Origin: Streptomyces sp. NBC_00224
Lineage (GTDB): Bacteria; Actinomycetota; Actinomycetes; Streptomycetales; Streptomycetaceae
DNA length: 64,000 nt
Assembly: GCF_041435195.1 (NCBI RefSeq)
Contig: NZ_CP108106.1
Coordinates: 5,619,501 to 5,683,500, forward strand
Direction: 5' to 3'
Of the stretch, positions 1 to 7,543 are shown in pieces. The notes under the pieces are model-generated. The model worked only from the letters and a program-made list of their open reading frames with translations. It was not told the DNA's origin and did no database searches. How positions within the stretch are numbered: the first letter of the stretch is position 1; the number at the start of each line of letters is the position of its first letter. The translations under genes and the position numbers were made by a program.

Positions 1-917
1 GCGCCCGCGTTGGTGGTGTTGCCGTTCTTGACGCCCGCGATGCCCTTGTACGGGATGAGGCCGTTGTCGCCGGTGAGCAGCCGGTTGGTGTTCTGGATCT
101 CGAAGTAGTCCCGCTCGTTGTTCTTGCCCGCGGCGCCGGGGAACTTGGCGGAGGCGGTGGAGCAGTACTCGCGGAAGTCCTTCTTCTGCAGGCCCGAGCG
201 GGCGAACAGGGTGAGGTCGTACGCGCTGGAGACCTGGCCGGGTGCGTCGTAGCCGTCCGGCGAGACCACGTGGGTGTCGAGCGCCTGGAGGTCGTCGGCG
301 TGTGCCTGCATGTCCTGGACGGTCTTGGGCACGCCGCCGTTCATCGCCGACAGGACGTGCACGGCGTCGTTGCCGGAGCGCAGGAAGACGCCGAGCCACA
401 GGTCGTGCACGGTGTACGGCTGGTTCTCCTTGACCCCGACCAGGCTGCTGCCCTCGCCGACGCCGTCGAGGTCGGCCGGGCTGACCTGGTGCACGTCGGT
501 CTTGGGGAACTTCGGCAGCACGGTGTCCGCGAAGAGCATCTTCAGGGTGGAGGCCGGGGGCAGCCGCCAGTGCGCGTTGTGCGAGGCGAGCACCTGGCCG
601 TTCTCCGCGTCCGCGACGATCCACGAACGGCCCGTCAGCTCCATCGGCAGCACCGGCGCCCCCGGCCCGAGCTTCACCTGGGTGCCGGGCTGCCCGAGCA
701 GCGCGCCGCCGACCTTCGACATGGCGGCCGGCGGCGGGTCGGGGTCCTTGCGGGTCTTCCCCGCCCTGCCGGGGTCGGTCGGCTTGCCGGGTTGGCCCTG
801 GGTGCCCGGTTTGTCGTCGTTCGGCAGTGCCGACGCGGGCGCGGAGGCGAGCGCGGGCAGCAGCGCGGCGACGGCGACCGCCAGTGCGATTTTCGCGGGC
901 TTCTTCACAGCAGACAC
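1..917 (-). CDS. D-alanyl-D-alanine carboxypeptidase (serine-type PBP), C-terminus cut off
   Basis: This is a DacA/PBP5-family peptidase that trims the terminal D-Ala from peptidoglycan stem peptides outside the membrane. The reverse strand reads openly from a GTG near 917 to the window edge. It begins with a basic, hydrophobic signal peptide (KKPAKIALAVAVAALLPALA), followed by a Pro/Gly/Asp-rich linker. The active-site triad motifs are all visible: STLK (nucleophile Ser and Lys), SGN in FLRSGNDAV, and KNG in GVKNGNTTNAG, the family's KTG equivalent. The region after KNG lies outside the window, so any C-terminal membrane anchor cannot be judged. A second in-frame GTG at 908 is the alternative start; neither has an obvious ribosome site. 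A D-Ala carboxypeptidase near sdh is also found in Mycobacterium (dacB1). Confidence 0.9.
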   Translation of the reverse strand, partial: MSAVKKPAKIALAVAVAALLPALASAPASALPNDDKPGTQGQPGKPTDPGRAGKTRKDPDPPPAAMSKVGGALLGQPGTQVKLGPGAPVLPMELTGRSWIVADAENGQVLASHNAHWRLPPASTLKMLFADTVLPKFPKTDVHQVSPADLDGVGEGSSLVGVKENQPYTVHDLWLGVFLRSGNDAVHVLSAMNGGVPKTVQDMQAHADDLQALDTHVVSPDGYDAPGQVSSAYDLTLFARSGLQKKDFREYCSTASAKFPGAAGKNNERDYFEIQNTNRLLTGDNGLIPYKGIAGVKNGNTTNAG

Positions 918-1026
918 GCACGAGAAATTACAGGTCCGGGGCGCCGATCCGAACACCGGAGGGGTGACCCGCCGGGAGCCGCCACCCGCCCGGCTGCGCC
1001 CGCTTCGCCCCGGTGATACTGAATCC

Positions 1027-1293
1027 ATGAAGCTCAGCAACCGCGTCTCCTGGTTCCTGCTCGCGTTCGGAGCGTGGAGCTGGATCATCTGGATCACTTT
1101 CGTCAAGAACCTGTGGAAGGACGGCAGCGGGCTGGCCTTCGACGACGCGGGCGACCCGACGGCGTACTTCTGGGTGCACCTCACCCTCGCCGTCGTGTCC
1201 TTTCTCCTGGGGACGGGTGTCGGCCTCATCGGGTTCCGTTCCGTACGTCAACTGCGCGCGGAAGCCGACGGTTCCCGGGTCACGGACCGCTAA
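1027..1293 (+). CDS. Small two-segment membrane protein, unknown function
   Basis: This 88-residue protein has two clear membrane segments, about residues 7-26 (SWFLLAFGAWSWIIWITF) and 48-70 (FWVHLTLAVVSFLLGTGVGL). A short extracytoplasmic loop, VKNLWKDGSG, lies between them, and the tail is basic. It is divergent from the carboxypeptidase, and a protein of this kind sits beside that gene in Streptomyces. I recognise no named domain. A cell-envelope role is only suggested by the neighbour. The ATG at 1027 gives the full first membrane helix. Confidence 0.8.
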   Translation: MKLSNRVSWFLLAFGAWSWIIWITFVKNLWKDGSGLAFDDAGDPTAYFWVHLTLAVVSFLLGTGVGLIGFRSVRQLRAEADGSRVTDR

Positions 1294-1383
1294 CGACTAG
1301 GTGCGATCCCCTTGTCACGTGCGGCTAACGAGTAGCTGTGTAGTGAAGATTTCCTCTTCCGAATGTGAAACCCGTGTGATTGG

Positions 1384-1397
1384 GTGATCGCCATCAC
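1384..1397. promoter_or_regulatory. Crp-like palindrome upstream of the solute-binding protein gene
   Basis: GTGAT-CGCC-ATCAC is a perfect 5+5 palindrome, 60 bp before the ATG at 1458. An extra half site, GTGAT, lies eight bases upstream. Read as GGTGA-N6-TCACA it differs by one base from the classic Crp consensus TGTGA-N6-TCACA. Binding by Streptomyces Crp is an inference from the motif only. Confidence 0.45.
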
Positions 1398-1457
1398 AGG
1401 TGTGCCCGGGGGGTCGGGCACGCCTGAAGGGGTGGGCGTTCCGAGGAGAGCACGGCG

Positions 1458-3014
1458 ATGCGGTCGATCCGTATGCGGGTTCTGGCGATATGCGCGGTTT
1501 TGGTGGTCGCCGGTGTGGGGGGATGGCAACTGCTGCCGTCCGATGGACAGAAGAAGGACCCGATCACGGTCGGGACGACGGACGCGATCACGTCCCTGGA
1601 CCCGGCCGGCGCCTATGACGCCGGTTCCTGGGCGCTCTACAGCAACGTCTACCAGACGCTGCTCACCTTCAAGCCGGGCTCGGCGGTGCCGGTGCCGGAC
1701 GCGGCCCGCGGCTGCAAGTTCATCGGGCTGAAGCTGACGACGTATCAGTGCGAGCTGCGCGACGGTCTGAAGTTCTCGTCGGGGCGCAAGGTCACCGCCG
1801 CCGACGTCAAGTTCTCCTTCGACCGGGTGCTGAAGATCAAAAGCGATGTGGGCCCGGCCCCGCTGCTCTCCTCCCTCGGCTCGGTCCAGGCCGACGGTGA
1901 CACCGTCACCTTCAACCTGAAGACCAAGGACGCGACCTTCCCGTCCAAGCTCGCGACCGGCGCCGGGTCGATCGTCGACAGCAGCGCGTACCCGGAGAAG
2001 TCACTGCGCAAGGGCAACGGCGTGGTCGGCTCGGGCCCGTACCTGCTCAAGTCGTACAAGCAGGGCCAGAGCGCGGCCCTGGAGCCGAACCCCGACTACC
2101 GGGGCGCGGTCACCAAGAAGGGGCTGCCCGTCCAGGTCCGCTACTTCACCGAGTCCGACCAGCTCAACGAGGCATGGACGGCCAAGCAGGTCGAGGTGGC
2201 GCACCGCCAGATGCCGCCCAAGGTGCTCGCCAAGCTGTCGCCCGGCGACCCGGCCATCCGCATCAGCGAGACGCCCGGCGCCGAGACCCGCAACCTGAAC
2301 ATCAACGTCCGCCCCGGCCACCCGCTGGCCAAGGCCAAGGTCCGCCAGGCGCTGGCGGCGCTGATCGACCGGCCCGCGCTGGCCGCCGGCGTCTACGACG
2401 GCACCGTCGAGCCGCTGTTCTCGCTGATCCCGCAGGGCTTCACCGGCCACAGCACGGCCTTCTTCGACGCCTACCCCAGGGTGGACGTGGCGAAGGCGAA
2501 GGGCCTCCTGAAGTCGGCGGACGTGCATGCCCCGGTGAAGTTCACGCTCGCGTACCGCAAGCTCGGGCCCAACGGCGCCGAGGCCGAACTGCTCAAGAAG
2601 CAGCTGGAGAAGGGCGGCCTGTTCGAGGTCGACCTGCTCGCCGAGTCCGACTGGACCAAGATGCAGAAGAACTACGCGGCCGGGGTGTACGACGCGTACA
2701 CGGCGGGCTGGGTCGCGGACTTCCCGGACCCGGACAACTTCAGCCAGCCGCTCGTCGGCACCGGGAACAGCCTGCACACCGGGTACTCGGACAAGGCCGT
2801 CGACGCGATCATCCAGCGCACCCAGCAGTACAGCGACCGGGGCCGCACCGCCGACGACTTCAAGGCGCTGCAGGACAAGGTCGCCGAGGATGTGCCGCTG
2901 ATCCCGCTGTGGCAGGGCAAGGACTATGTGGTGAGCAGCCGCAGCGTCGGCGGCCTCCAGTACCTGTCGGACGGCACCGGCGTGTGGCGGCTGTGGGAGC
3001 TGGGCTGGATCTGA
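1458..3014 (+). CDS. ABC transporter substrate-binding protein, peptide type (SBP_bac_5)
   Basis: This 518-residue protein is an extracytoplasmic binding protein of the dipeptide/oligopeptide (DppA/OppA) class. Family features include the N-terminal TSLDPAGAYD strand, the block LRDGLKFSSGRKVTAADVKFSFDRV, NLNINVRPGHPLAKAKVRQALAALIDR in the middle, and FPDPDNF near the C-terminus. It has a membrane segment at residues 6-24 but no lipobox: the only early Cys (residue 12) sits inside the hydrophobic core. It may therefore be held by an uncleaved N-terminal anchor. No permease or ATPase genes are adjacent, so it is an orphan binding protein. The start has a good ribosome site (GAGGAG at 1443-1448). 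A Crp-like palindrome lies upstream and a strong hairpin follows the stop. Confidence 0.88.
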   Translation: MRSIRMRVLAICAVLVVAGVGGWQLLPSDGQKKDPITVGTTDAITSLDPAGAYDAGSWALYSNVYQTLLTFKPGSAVPVPDAARGCKFIGLKLTTYQCELRDGLKFSSGRKVTAADVKFSFDRVLKIKSDVGPAPLLSSLGSVQADGDTVTFNLKTKDATFPSKLATGAGSIVDSSAYPEKSLRKGNGVVGSGPYLLKSYKQGQSAALEPNPDYRGAVTKKGLPVQVRYFTESDQLNEAWTAKQVEVAHRQMPPKVLAKLSPGDPAIRISETPGAETRNLNINVRPGHPLAKAKVRQALAALIDRPALAAGVYDGTVEPLFSLIPQGFTGHSTAFFDAYPRVDVAKAKGLLKSADVHAPVKFTLAYRKLGPNGAEAELLKKQLEKGGLFEVDLLAESDWTKMQKNYAAGVYDAYTAGWVADFPDPDNFSQPLVGTGNSLHTGYSDKAVDAIIQRTQQYSDRGRTADDFKALQDKVAEDVPLIPLWQGKDYVVSSRSVGGLQYLSDGTGVWRLWELGWI

Positions 3015-3019
3015 GTCGG

Positions 3020-3047
3020 CGTGCCCGGGGCTGCGGCCCCGGGCACG
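3020..3047. terminator. Bidirectional hairpin terminator
   Basis: CGTGCCCGGGGC at 3020-3031 pairs perfectly with 3036-3047 around a four-base loop. It lies between two genes converging from 1458-3014 (+) and 3055-3828 (-). Confidence 0.75.
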
Positions 3048-3054
3048 GTCGCCG

Positions 3055-3828
3055 TCACGGCTTCTTCTTCCGGGCCGTCACCGTCTGGGCCATGCCCGGC
3101 AGGAAGTCCGTGAACAGCTCGTGCACCTCGTGGACGAGCGGGCGCAGCACCCGGAAGCGGGCGAGCGCCACGCCGCGCGTGGTGAGCTTGGCGCCGCGCG
3201 CGGCCAGCCGGTAGCTGCGCTCGCGGCCCTCGGAGCGGTCGAACACCCAGTACAGGACCAGGCCCATCTGGGAGAGCCACATCAACTCGGGCAGCACGTC
3301 CACGAGTTCGGCCGGAACCTTGGTCTTGGTCCCCGCAAGCACCTCGCGGTGCACGTCGATGGCCGCCTCGCGGGCGTGCTCGGACTCCGGCGAGAAGGGG
3401 CTGAGCGGGCTGTCCGGGTCCGCCGCGTTCTTGAAGAACTGCGCGGCGAACTCGTGGTACGGGGCCGCGATGTCGAGCCAGGCGCTGAGCACCCCGGCCA
3501 GACGCGCCTCCAGATCCGTCTCGCGCTCCAGCACATCCCGGACCGCCGCCTGGTGCTCGGCGGCGATCCGGTCGTAGAACCCCTGGATCAGATGCTCTTT
3601 GCCGGCGAAGTAGTAGTACGCGTTGCCGACCGAGACCCCGGCCTCCTTGGCGATGGCCCGCATCGTCGTCTTGTCGTAACCCAGCTCCTGGAACAGCCGC
3701 ATGGCGGTCTCCAGGATCAGGGTGCGGGTCTGCTCGCCCTTGGCGGGACTCTGCTCGCTCCTGGCAAGCTCGGACTCGCTCTTGGGGAGCTCGGACTCTG
3801 CGGGCACGCGCGCGTTCTCTGCTGGCAC
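3055..3828 (-). CDS. TetR-family regulator, probable autorepressor of its operon
   Basis: This 257-residue protein has an N-terminal helix-turn-helix of TetR type after a 30-residue Ser/Glu-rich, low-complexity leader. The DNA-binding part runs TRTLILETAMRLFQELGYDK to AGVSVGNAYYYFAGKEHLI. The C-terminal ligand domain is not one I can assign to a substrate. It is the last gene of a minus-strand run (4784 to 3055) with gaps of 5 and 9 bases, so it is probably cotranscribed with the DCC and membrane genes. Two matching palindromes lie before the first gene of that run and are the obvious candidate operators. The GTG at 3828 is used here. A later start would still keep the helix-turn-helix, because the leader is not conserved-looking. 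Confidence 0.87.
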   Translation of the reverse strand: MPAENARVPAESELPKSESELARSEQSPAKGEQTRTLILETAMRLFQELGYDKTTMRAIAKEAGVSVGNAYYYFAGKEHLIQGFYDRIAAEHQAAVRDVLERETDLEARLAGVLSAWLDIAAPYHEFAAQFFKNAADPDSPLSPFSPESEHAREAAIDVHREVLAGTKTKVPAELVDVLPELMWLSQMGLVLYWVFDRSEGRERSYRLAARGAKLTTRGVALARFRVLRPLVHEVHELFTDFLPGMAQTVTARKKKP

Positions 3829-3837
3829 GGCACGAGC

Positions 3838-4353
3838 CTAATCGGCCGCGGAGCAGCCGCTGTCGCAGGTTGCCGGTCCGGTGTAGGCCCAGCCCCCGCG
3901 CGGGTCGTACGTCCAGCCGTCCTCGCGGCGGTAGGCGCCGCCGCCCGCGCCCGCCACCCGGCGGTCGCGGTGGGACTCGCGGTAGCGGGAGGCGGCGATC
4001 ACCGCGCCGCGCGCGAACCGCGCCCCGGCCGGGGTACTGAAGCGGTGGGCCATGGGCCGGTACTCGCGCAGCGCCCACAGGCAGACGACCCAGGCGGCCG
4101 GGCCCCGGTAGACCTGTCCGGCGTCGGCGACGACGGTGATCTCCTCGAAGGTGGCCGCGTGGTCGAGGTGGGGGAAGCGGTGGCGGGCCTCGGCGGACCC
4201 GGCGGGCACCAGGTCGAGCGGGACCAGCTGACGCTGCTTCATCAGCCAGCCGCGCAGGAAGGCGCAGAGCGGGCAGTGGGCGTCGTACAGGACGGTGAGC
4301 CGGCGGACCGGGGCGCGCGTGGCGCCCCGGTCGGCGGTGGTGGCGGTGGGCAT
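3838..4353 (-). CDS. DCC-family thiol-disulfide oxidoreductase-like protein (DUF393)
   Basis: The protein has 171 residues from the ATG at 4353, which lies just after the stop of the upstream gene. The early motif LTVLYDAHCPLC has the D-x-x-C-x-x-C signature of the DCC1-like family (DUF393), a thioredoxin-fold-like group with a predicted redox CxxC. A second Cys-containing stretch closes the protein (GPATCDSGCSAAD). The rest is Arg/Ala rich. It is the middle gene of the TetR operon. The substrate is unknown. Pairing with a small membrane protein suggests a membrane-associated redox role, but this is inference. Confidence 0.8.
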   Translation of the reverse strand: MPTATTADRGATRAPVRRLTVLYDAHCPLCAFLRGWLMKQRQLVPLDLVPAGSAEARHRFPHLDHAATFEEITVVADAGQVYRGPAAWVVCLWALREYRPMAHRFSTPAGARFARGAVIAASRYRESHRDRRVAGAGGGAYRREDGWTYDPRGGWAYTGPATCDSGCSAAD

Positions 4354-4358
4354 CGGGC

Positions 4359-4784
4359 TCAGGCCCCGGCGACCGGCGCGGCCCACGGGCCCTGGTTCCC
4401 GGTGAAGCCCTGCGGCGGCACCGGCGGGTTCTGCTCCCGCTCCATCAGGCCCCGGCGGCGGAACCTGTTGAGCGCGTACACATTGCCCAGGTGCATCACG
4501 CCGAGCACGAGCAGCACCACGCCGAGCTTCTTCGACAGCGCCTCGAAGACCTGCCGGGCGTTGTCGATACCGCCGTCGTCCTGGAGGTAGAGGGCGACGA
4601 AGCCCAGGTTCACCAGGTAGAAACCGACCACCAGCAGGTGGTTGACCGCGTCGGCGAGCTTCTCGTCGCCGAGGACGTCCGCGAGGAAGACGCGGCCGTT
4701 GCGGCTGAGCGTACGCGCCACCCAGACCGTCAACGCGACGCTGACCAGCAGGTAGATGACGTACGCGACGACTGTGAGGTCCAT
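4359..4784 (-). CDS. Small integral membrane protein, first gene of TetR/DCC operon
   Basis: The protein has 141 residues from the ATG at 4784, preceded by GAAGGGG. Three hydrophobic segments are visible: VVAYVIYLLVSVALTVWVA, LLVVGFYLVNLGFVALYL and LGVVLLVLGVMHLGNVYAL. The tail is basic, then Pro/Gln/Gly-rich. The 5' leader contains two 12-bp palindromes, so this is the promoter-proximal gene of an autoregulated operon. I recognise no named family. It may form a partner for the DCC protein next to it. Confidence 0.78.
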   Translation of the reverse strand: MDLTVVAYVIYLLVSVALTVWVARTLSRNGRVFLADVLGDEKLADAVNHLLVVGFYLVNLGFVALYLQDDGGIDNARQVFEALSKKLGVVLLVLGVMHLGNVYALNRFRRRGLMEREQNPPVPPQGFTGNQGPWAAPVAGA

Positions 4785-4810
4785 GTTCCCACCCCTTCTC
4801 GGAGCCTTCC

Positions 4811-4822
4811 TGAACACGTTCA
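4811..4822. promoter_or_regulatory. TetR operator candidate 1
   Basis: TGAACACGTTCA, a 12-bp near-perfect palindrome followed by AG. It shares core and flank with the site at 4855-4866. The centres are 44 bp apart, about four helical turns, which suits cooperative or looping binding by the TetR at 3055-3828. Confidence 0.65.
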
Positions 4823-4854
4823 AGAAGCTGTTGTCTGGAGAGTAGACCTCATTT

Positions 4855-4866
4855 TGAACATGTTCA
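4855..4866. promoter_or_regulatory. TetR operator candidate 2
   Basis: TGAACATGTTCA, a perfect 12-bp palindrome. Its last three bases are the stop codon (TGA on the minus strand) of the MFS gene at 4864-6099, so the upstream gene ends inside the operator of the next operon. Confidence 0.65.
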
Positions 4867-6099
4867 AGCCGGTGTGGAGGAGAGTACGGGAGCGTCCTCC
4901 ACGGGGCGGCCGAACCGGCGTACCCCCGGCACCGCCGCCGTCGCCAGACAGGCTCCGCCCACCACCAGCGCGGCGGCCAGCAGCGGCACTTCGGGCCCCC
5001 AGGCGTCGGCGGCCAGCGGGGCCAGCGCGTACCCGACGGGCATCGCCGCCAGGGAGAGCAGCCAGTCGTACGAGGTCACGCGGGCCAGGGTGTGGCTGGG
5101 GATCGCCGACTGCACCGCGGTCTCCCAGACCGGCGAGAGGAAGCCGAGCCCGAGCTGGGCGATGCCGTAGCCGACGATGGTGACCGGCGCCGGGGCGGAG
5201 AGCGCGAGCAGGGTGAGCGGCAGGGCGTAGGCGGCCAGGCCCAGATTGGCCGTCAGGATGGGGCGCCTAGGCCGGGCGCGCCCGGCGATCAGCGAGCCGA
5301 GCAGCAGGCCGACGGCGCCCGCCTGCATGAACGCCAGCCAGAACGTCTTGCCGTCGAACTCCTTGAAGGCGATGGCCGGTCCGAGCGTCATCAGGACGGC
5401 GGCGGCGCCGTTCCAGGCGGAGTGGGCGAACAGGCTGGTCCAGTACCAGTCCCGCGAGCGCACCTCGCTCCAGCCCTCCTTGAGGTCGGCGGTGAGCGAG
5501 CGCCGGACCAGCGGCACGTGCCGCACCCGGAGCGCGCTCAGCAGGGCCGCGCTCACCGCGAAGGAGGCGGAGTCGAGCACGAAGGCCCAGCCGGGCCCGG
5601 CGGTCAGGATGAGTACGCTGGCGAGCGCCGGGCCGCCCAGCCGGGTCGCGCTGTTGACCACGCCCATCAGGGCGTTGGCGCGCTGCCGGTTCTCCTCCTC
5701 GACCGTGCCGGTGATCAGCGGCGCCATCGCGGGCATCGCGAAGGCGGAGGCGGAGCCGCCGATCGCCTCGGCGAGCGCGATCTGCCACAGCTGGGGGTCG
5801 CCGCCGAGCAGTTCGACGCCGACGAAGAGCTGGGTGGCGCAGCGGACGAGGTCGGTGGTGAGTGCGACCGTACGGGCGTTGAAGCGGTCGCCCATGACGC
5901 CGCCGAAGGGCAGGAGCAGCAGCTTGGGGACCATCGAGCAGCCGAGCACGATCGCGAGGGCGGCGGTGGAGTCGGTCGCGATGTAGACGGCGAGGGCGAG
6001 CGCGGCCGGGATCACGGCGTCGCCGAGCAGGGACAGGCAGCGGCCGATGAAGAGCAGCCGGAACGCGCGCGTGCGCAGGGGATGGGGCAGTGGTGGCAT
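4864..6099 (-). CDS. MFS transporter, drug-efflux-like (MFS_3 type)
   Basis: This 411-residue major facilitator has twelve predicted membrane segments. The N-terminal signature RLLFIGRCLSLLGDAVIPAALA and the loop GGVMGDRFNARTVAL (G-x-x-x-D-R-x-x-R-R-like) match MFS exporters of the MFS_3/DHA3 group. Such proteins export macrolide-like or siderophore compounds, but the substrate here is unknown. It is divergent from a MarR-family gene across a 93-bp region carrying a strong inverted repeat, the usual layout for a MarR-controlled efflux pump. The ATG at 6099 gives a normal family N-terminus. Confidence 0.88.
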   Translation of the reverse strand: MPPLPHPLRTRAFRLLFIGRCLSLLGDAVIPAALALAVYIATDSTAALAIVLGCSMVPKLLLLPFGGVMGDRFNARTVALTTDLVRCATQLFVGVELLGGDPQLWQIALAEAIGGSASAFAMPAMAPLITGTVEEENRQRANALMGVVNSATRLGGPALASVLILTAGPGWAFVLDSASFAVSAALLSALRVRHVPLVRRSLTADLKEGWSEVRSRDWYWTSLFAHSAWNGAAAVLMTLGPAIAFKEFDGKTFWLAFMQAGAVGLLLGSLIAGRARPRRPILTANLGLAAYALPLTLLALSAPAPVTIVGYGIAQLGLGFLSPVWETAVQSAIPSHTLARVTSYDWLLSLAAMPVGYALAPLAADAWGPEVPLLAAALVVGGACLATAAVPGVRRFGRPVEDAPVLSSTPA

Positions 6100-6107
6100 G
6101 CCCAGGA

Positions 6108-6146
6108 ATATATTTCGGCACCGAATAATTCGTCAACGAAATATAT
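6108..6146. promoter_or_regulatory. MarR operator candidate between MFS and MarR genes
   Basis: ATATATTTCG at 6108-6117 and its exact complement CGAAATATAT at 6137-6146, separated by 19 bp. An AT-rich inverted repeat in otherwise GC-rich DNA between divergent genes fits control of both by the MarR protein. The core GGCACCGAA is also repeated around it. Confidence 0.65.
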
Positions 6147-6192
6147 GGCACCGAAGGAGCGGGTGGGGTGGCCGCGTACGTACGATCAAGAC

Positions 6193-6708
6193 ATGGAGCG
6201 CGCAGAAGGGGCCGAGGGGCAGCGGGACTGGACCGACGGGCACGTGGAGCAGTGGCTGCCGGTGCTGCCGGGTCTTGACCCGGCCGTCGAGGGCGCGGTG
6301 ACGCGGATGAAGAAGCTCTCCGTCCACCTCCAGCGCGTACGGGAGCAGTCCCTGGTCGACTTCGCGCTCGACCGGCCGGAGTTCGACACGCTGCACAAGT
6401 TGGCGGGGCGGGGTGGCACGGCGACGCCGTCGCAGCTCGCCACCGACCTGGACCTGGCGCCCGCGTCCGTCACCGGGCGCCTCGACGCGCTGGAGCGGCG
6501 CGGGTTCGTCCGCCGCACGCCCTCCACCACCGACCGCCGCAGGGTCCACGTGGAGCTCACCGAGTCGGGCCGGGCGACCTGGATGGGCGCGATGGACGTC
6601 CTCGGCCACGAGGAGTACCGGCTGCTCGGTGTCCTCAGCGAGGAGGAGCGCGACCGGCTCAACGACATGCTGCGGCGGATCATGGTGGTCGCGGAGGAGC
6701 GGCCCTGA
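6193..6708 (+). CDS. MarR-family transcriptional regulator
   Basis: The protein has 171 residues with a winged helix: DRPEFDTLHKLAGRGG, the recognition region PSQLATDLDLAPASVTGRLDALERRGFV and the wing RRTPSTTDRRRVHVELTESG. It probably represses the divergent MFS pump and itself. The start at 6193 is chosen because a good -10 element (TACGAT, 6181-6186) ends six bases before the ATG, so the mRNA would be leaderless. An upstream in-frame ATG at 6145 falls inside the inverted repeat and has no ribosome site. Transcription converges with sdhB across a strong hairpin. Confidence 0.86.
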   Translation: MERAEGAEGQRDWTDGHVEQWLPVLPGLDPAVEGAVTRMKKLSVHLQRVREQSLVDFALDRPEFDTLHKLAGRGGTATPSQLATDLDLAPASVTGRLDALERRGFVRRTPSTTDRRRVHVELTESGRATWMGAMDVLGHEEYRLLGVLSEEERDRLNDMLRRIMVVAEERP

Positions 6709-6715
6709 GACACGG

Positions 6716-6761
6716 CGAGGGCCCCGCCGCCCGGAACGGATTCCGGGTGGCGGGGCCCTCG
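6716..6761. terminator. Bidirectional hairpin between marR-like gene and sdhB
   Basis: A 21-bp stem (6716-6736 with 6741-6761), broken only by one G-U pair, around a CGGA tetraloop. It is placed exactly between converging genes. Confidence 0.85.
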
Positions 6762-6784
6762 TGCACGTACATCCTGGCGGAAGG

Positions 6785-7543
6785 TCAGAAGCGACGCGTG
6801 ATCAGCGCGCGCTTGACTTCCTGGATCGCCTTGGTGACCTCGATGCCACGCGGGCAGGCGTCCGTGCAGTTGAACGTGGTGCGGCAGCGCCACACGCCGT
6901 CCTTGTCGTTCAGGATCTCCAGGCGCTGCTCGGCGGCCTCGTCACGCGAGTCGAAGATGAAGCGGTGCGCGTTGACGATCGCCGCCGGGCCGAAGTACTG
7001 GCCGTCGTTCCAGAACACCGGGCACGACGACGTGCACGCGGCGCACAGGATGCACTTGGTGGTGTCGTCGAAGCGCTCGCGGTCCTCGGGGGACTGCAGA
7101 CGCTCGCGCGTCGGCTCGTTGCCCTTCGTGATGAGGAAGGGCATCACGTCGCGGTACGCCTGGAAGAACGGGTCCATGTCCACGACCAGGTCCTTCAGGA
7201 CCGTCAGGCCCTTGATGGCCTCGACCGTGATCGGCTTCTCCGGGCTCAGGTCCTTGATCAGCGTCTTGCAGGCGAGCCTGTTCTTGCCGTTGATCCGCAT
7301 GGCGTCCGAACCGCAGATGCCGTGCGCGCACGAGCGCCGGAAGGTCAGCGAGCCGTCGAGGTCCCACTTGATCTTGTGGAGACCGTCGAGCACGCGCTCC
7401 TTCGGGTCGATCTCGACCTGGAAGTCCTGCCAGGAGGCCTCGTCCGAGATCTCCGGGTTGAACCGGCGGATCCGGAAGGTGACCGTGATGTACGGGGAGT
7501 CGGCGAAGCCCGCCTCCGCCTTGTCCAGAGTGGGGGTGGCCAT
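6785..7543 (-). CDS. sdhB: Succinate dehydrogenase iron-sulfur subunit
   Basis: This 252-residue SdhB passes electrons from the flavoprotein to quinone in complex II. Cluster ligands are seen in order. The [2Fe-2S] loop is CAHGICGSDAM with a later Cys in NRLAC; Asp in the third position is normal in many SdhB. Then come CILCAACTSSCP and CTDACPRGI for the 4Fe and 3Fe clusters. Its ATG overlaps the last base of the sdhA stop (TGATG), indicating translational coupling. It is the last gene of sdhCDAB on the minus strand. Length and motifs are complete. Confidence 0.96.
   Translation of the reverse strand: MATPTLDKAEAGFADSPYITVTFRIRRFNPEISDEASWQDFQVEIDPKERVLDGLHKIKWDLDGSLTFRRSCAHGICGSDAMRINGKNRLACKTLIKDLSPEKPITVEAIKGLTVLKDLVVDMDPFFQAYRDVMPFLITKGNEPTRERLQSPEDRERFDDTTKCILCAACTSSCPVFWNDGQYFGPAAIVNAHRFIFDSRDEAAEQRLEILNDKDGVWRCRTTFNCTDACPRGIEVTKAIQEVKRALITRRF

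Noticed and set aside
1290-1335. Imperfect direct repeat GCTAACGACTAG / GCTAACGAGTAG
   Set aside because: Only two copies, one of them overlapping the end of a gene, with no palindrome or promoter relation that I can see.
5092-6708. Very long open frame running through the antisense of the MFS gene into the MarR gene
   Set aside because: The part before 6193 is a GC-rich shadow of the MFS gene on the other strand: Arg/Gly/Glu-rich with no domain. Only the MarR part is real.
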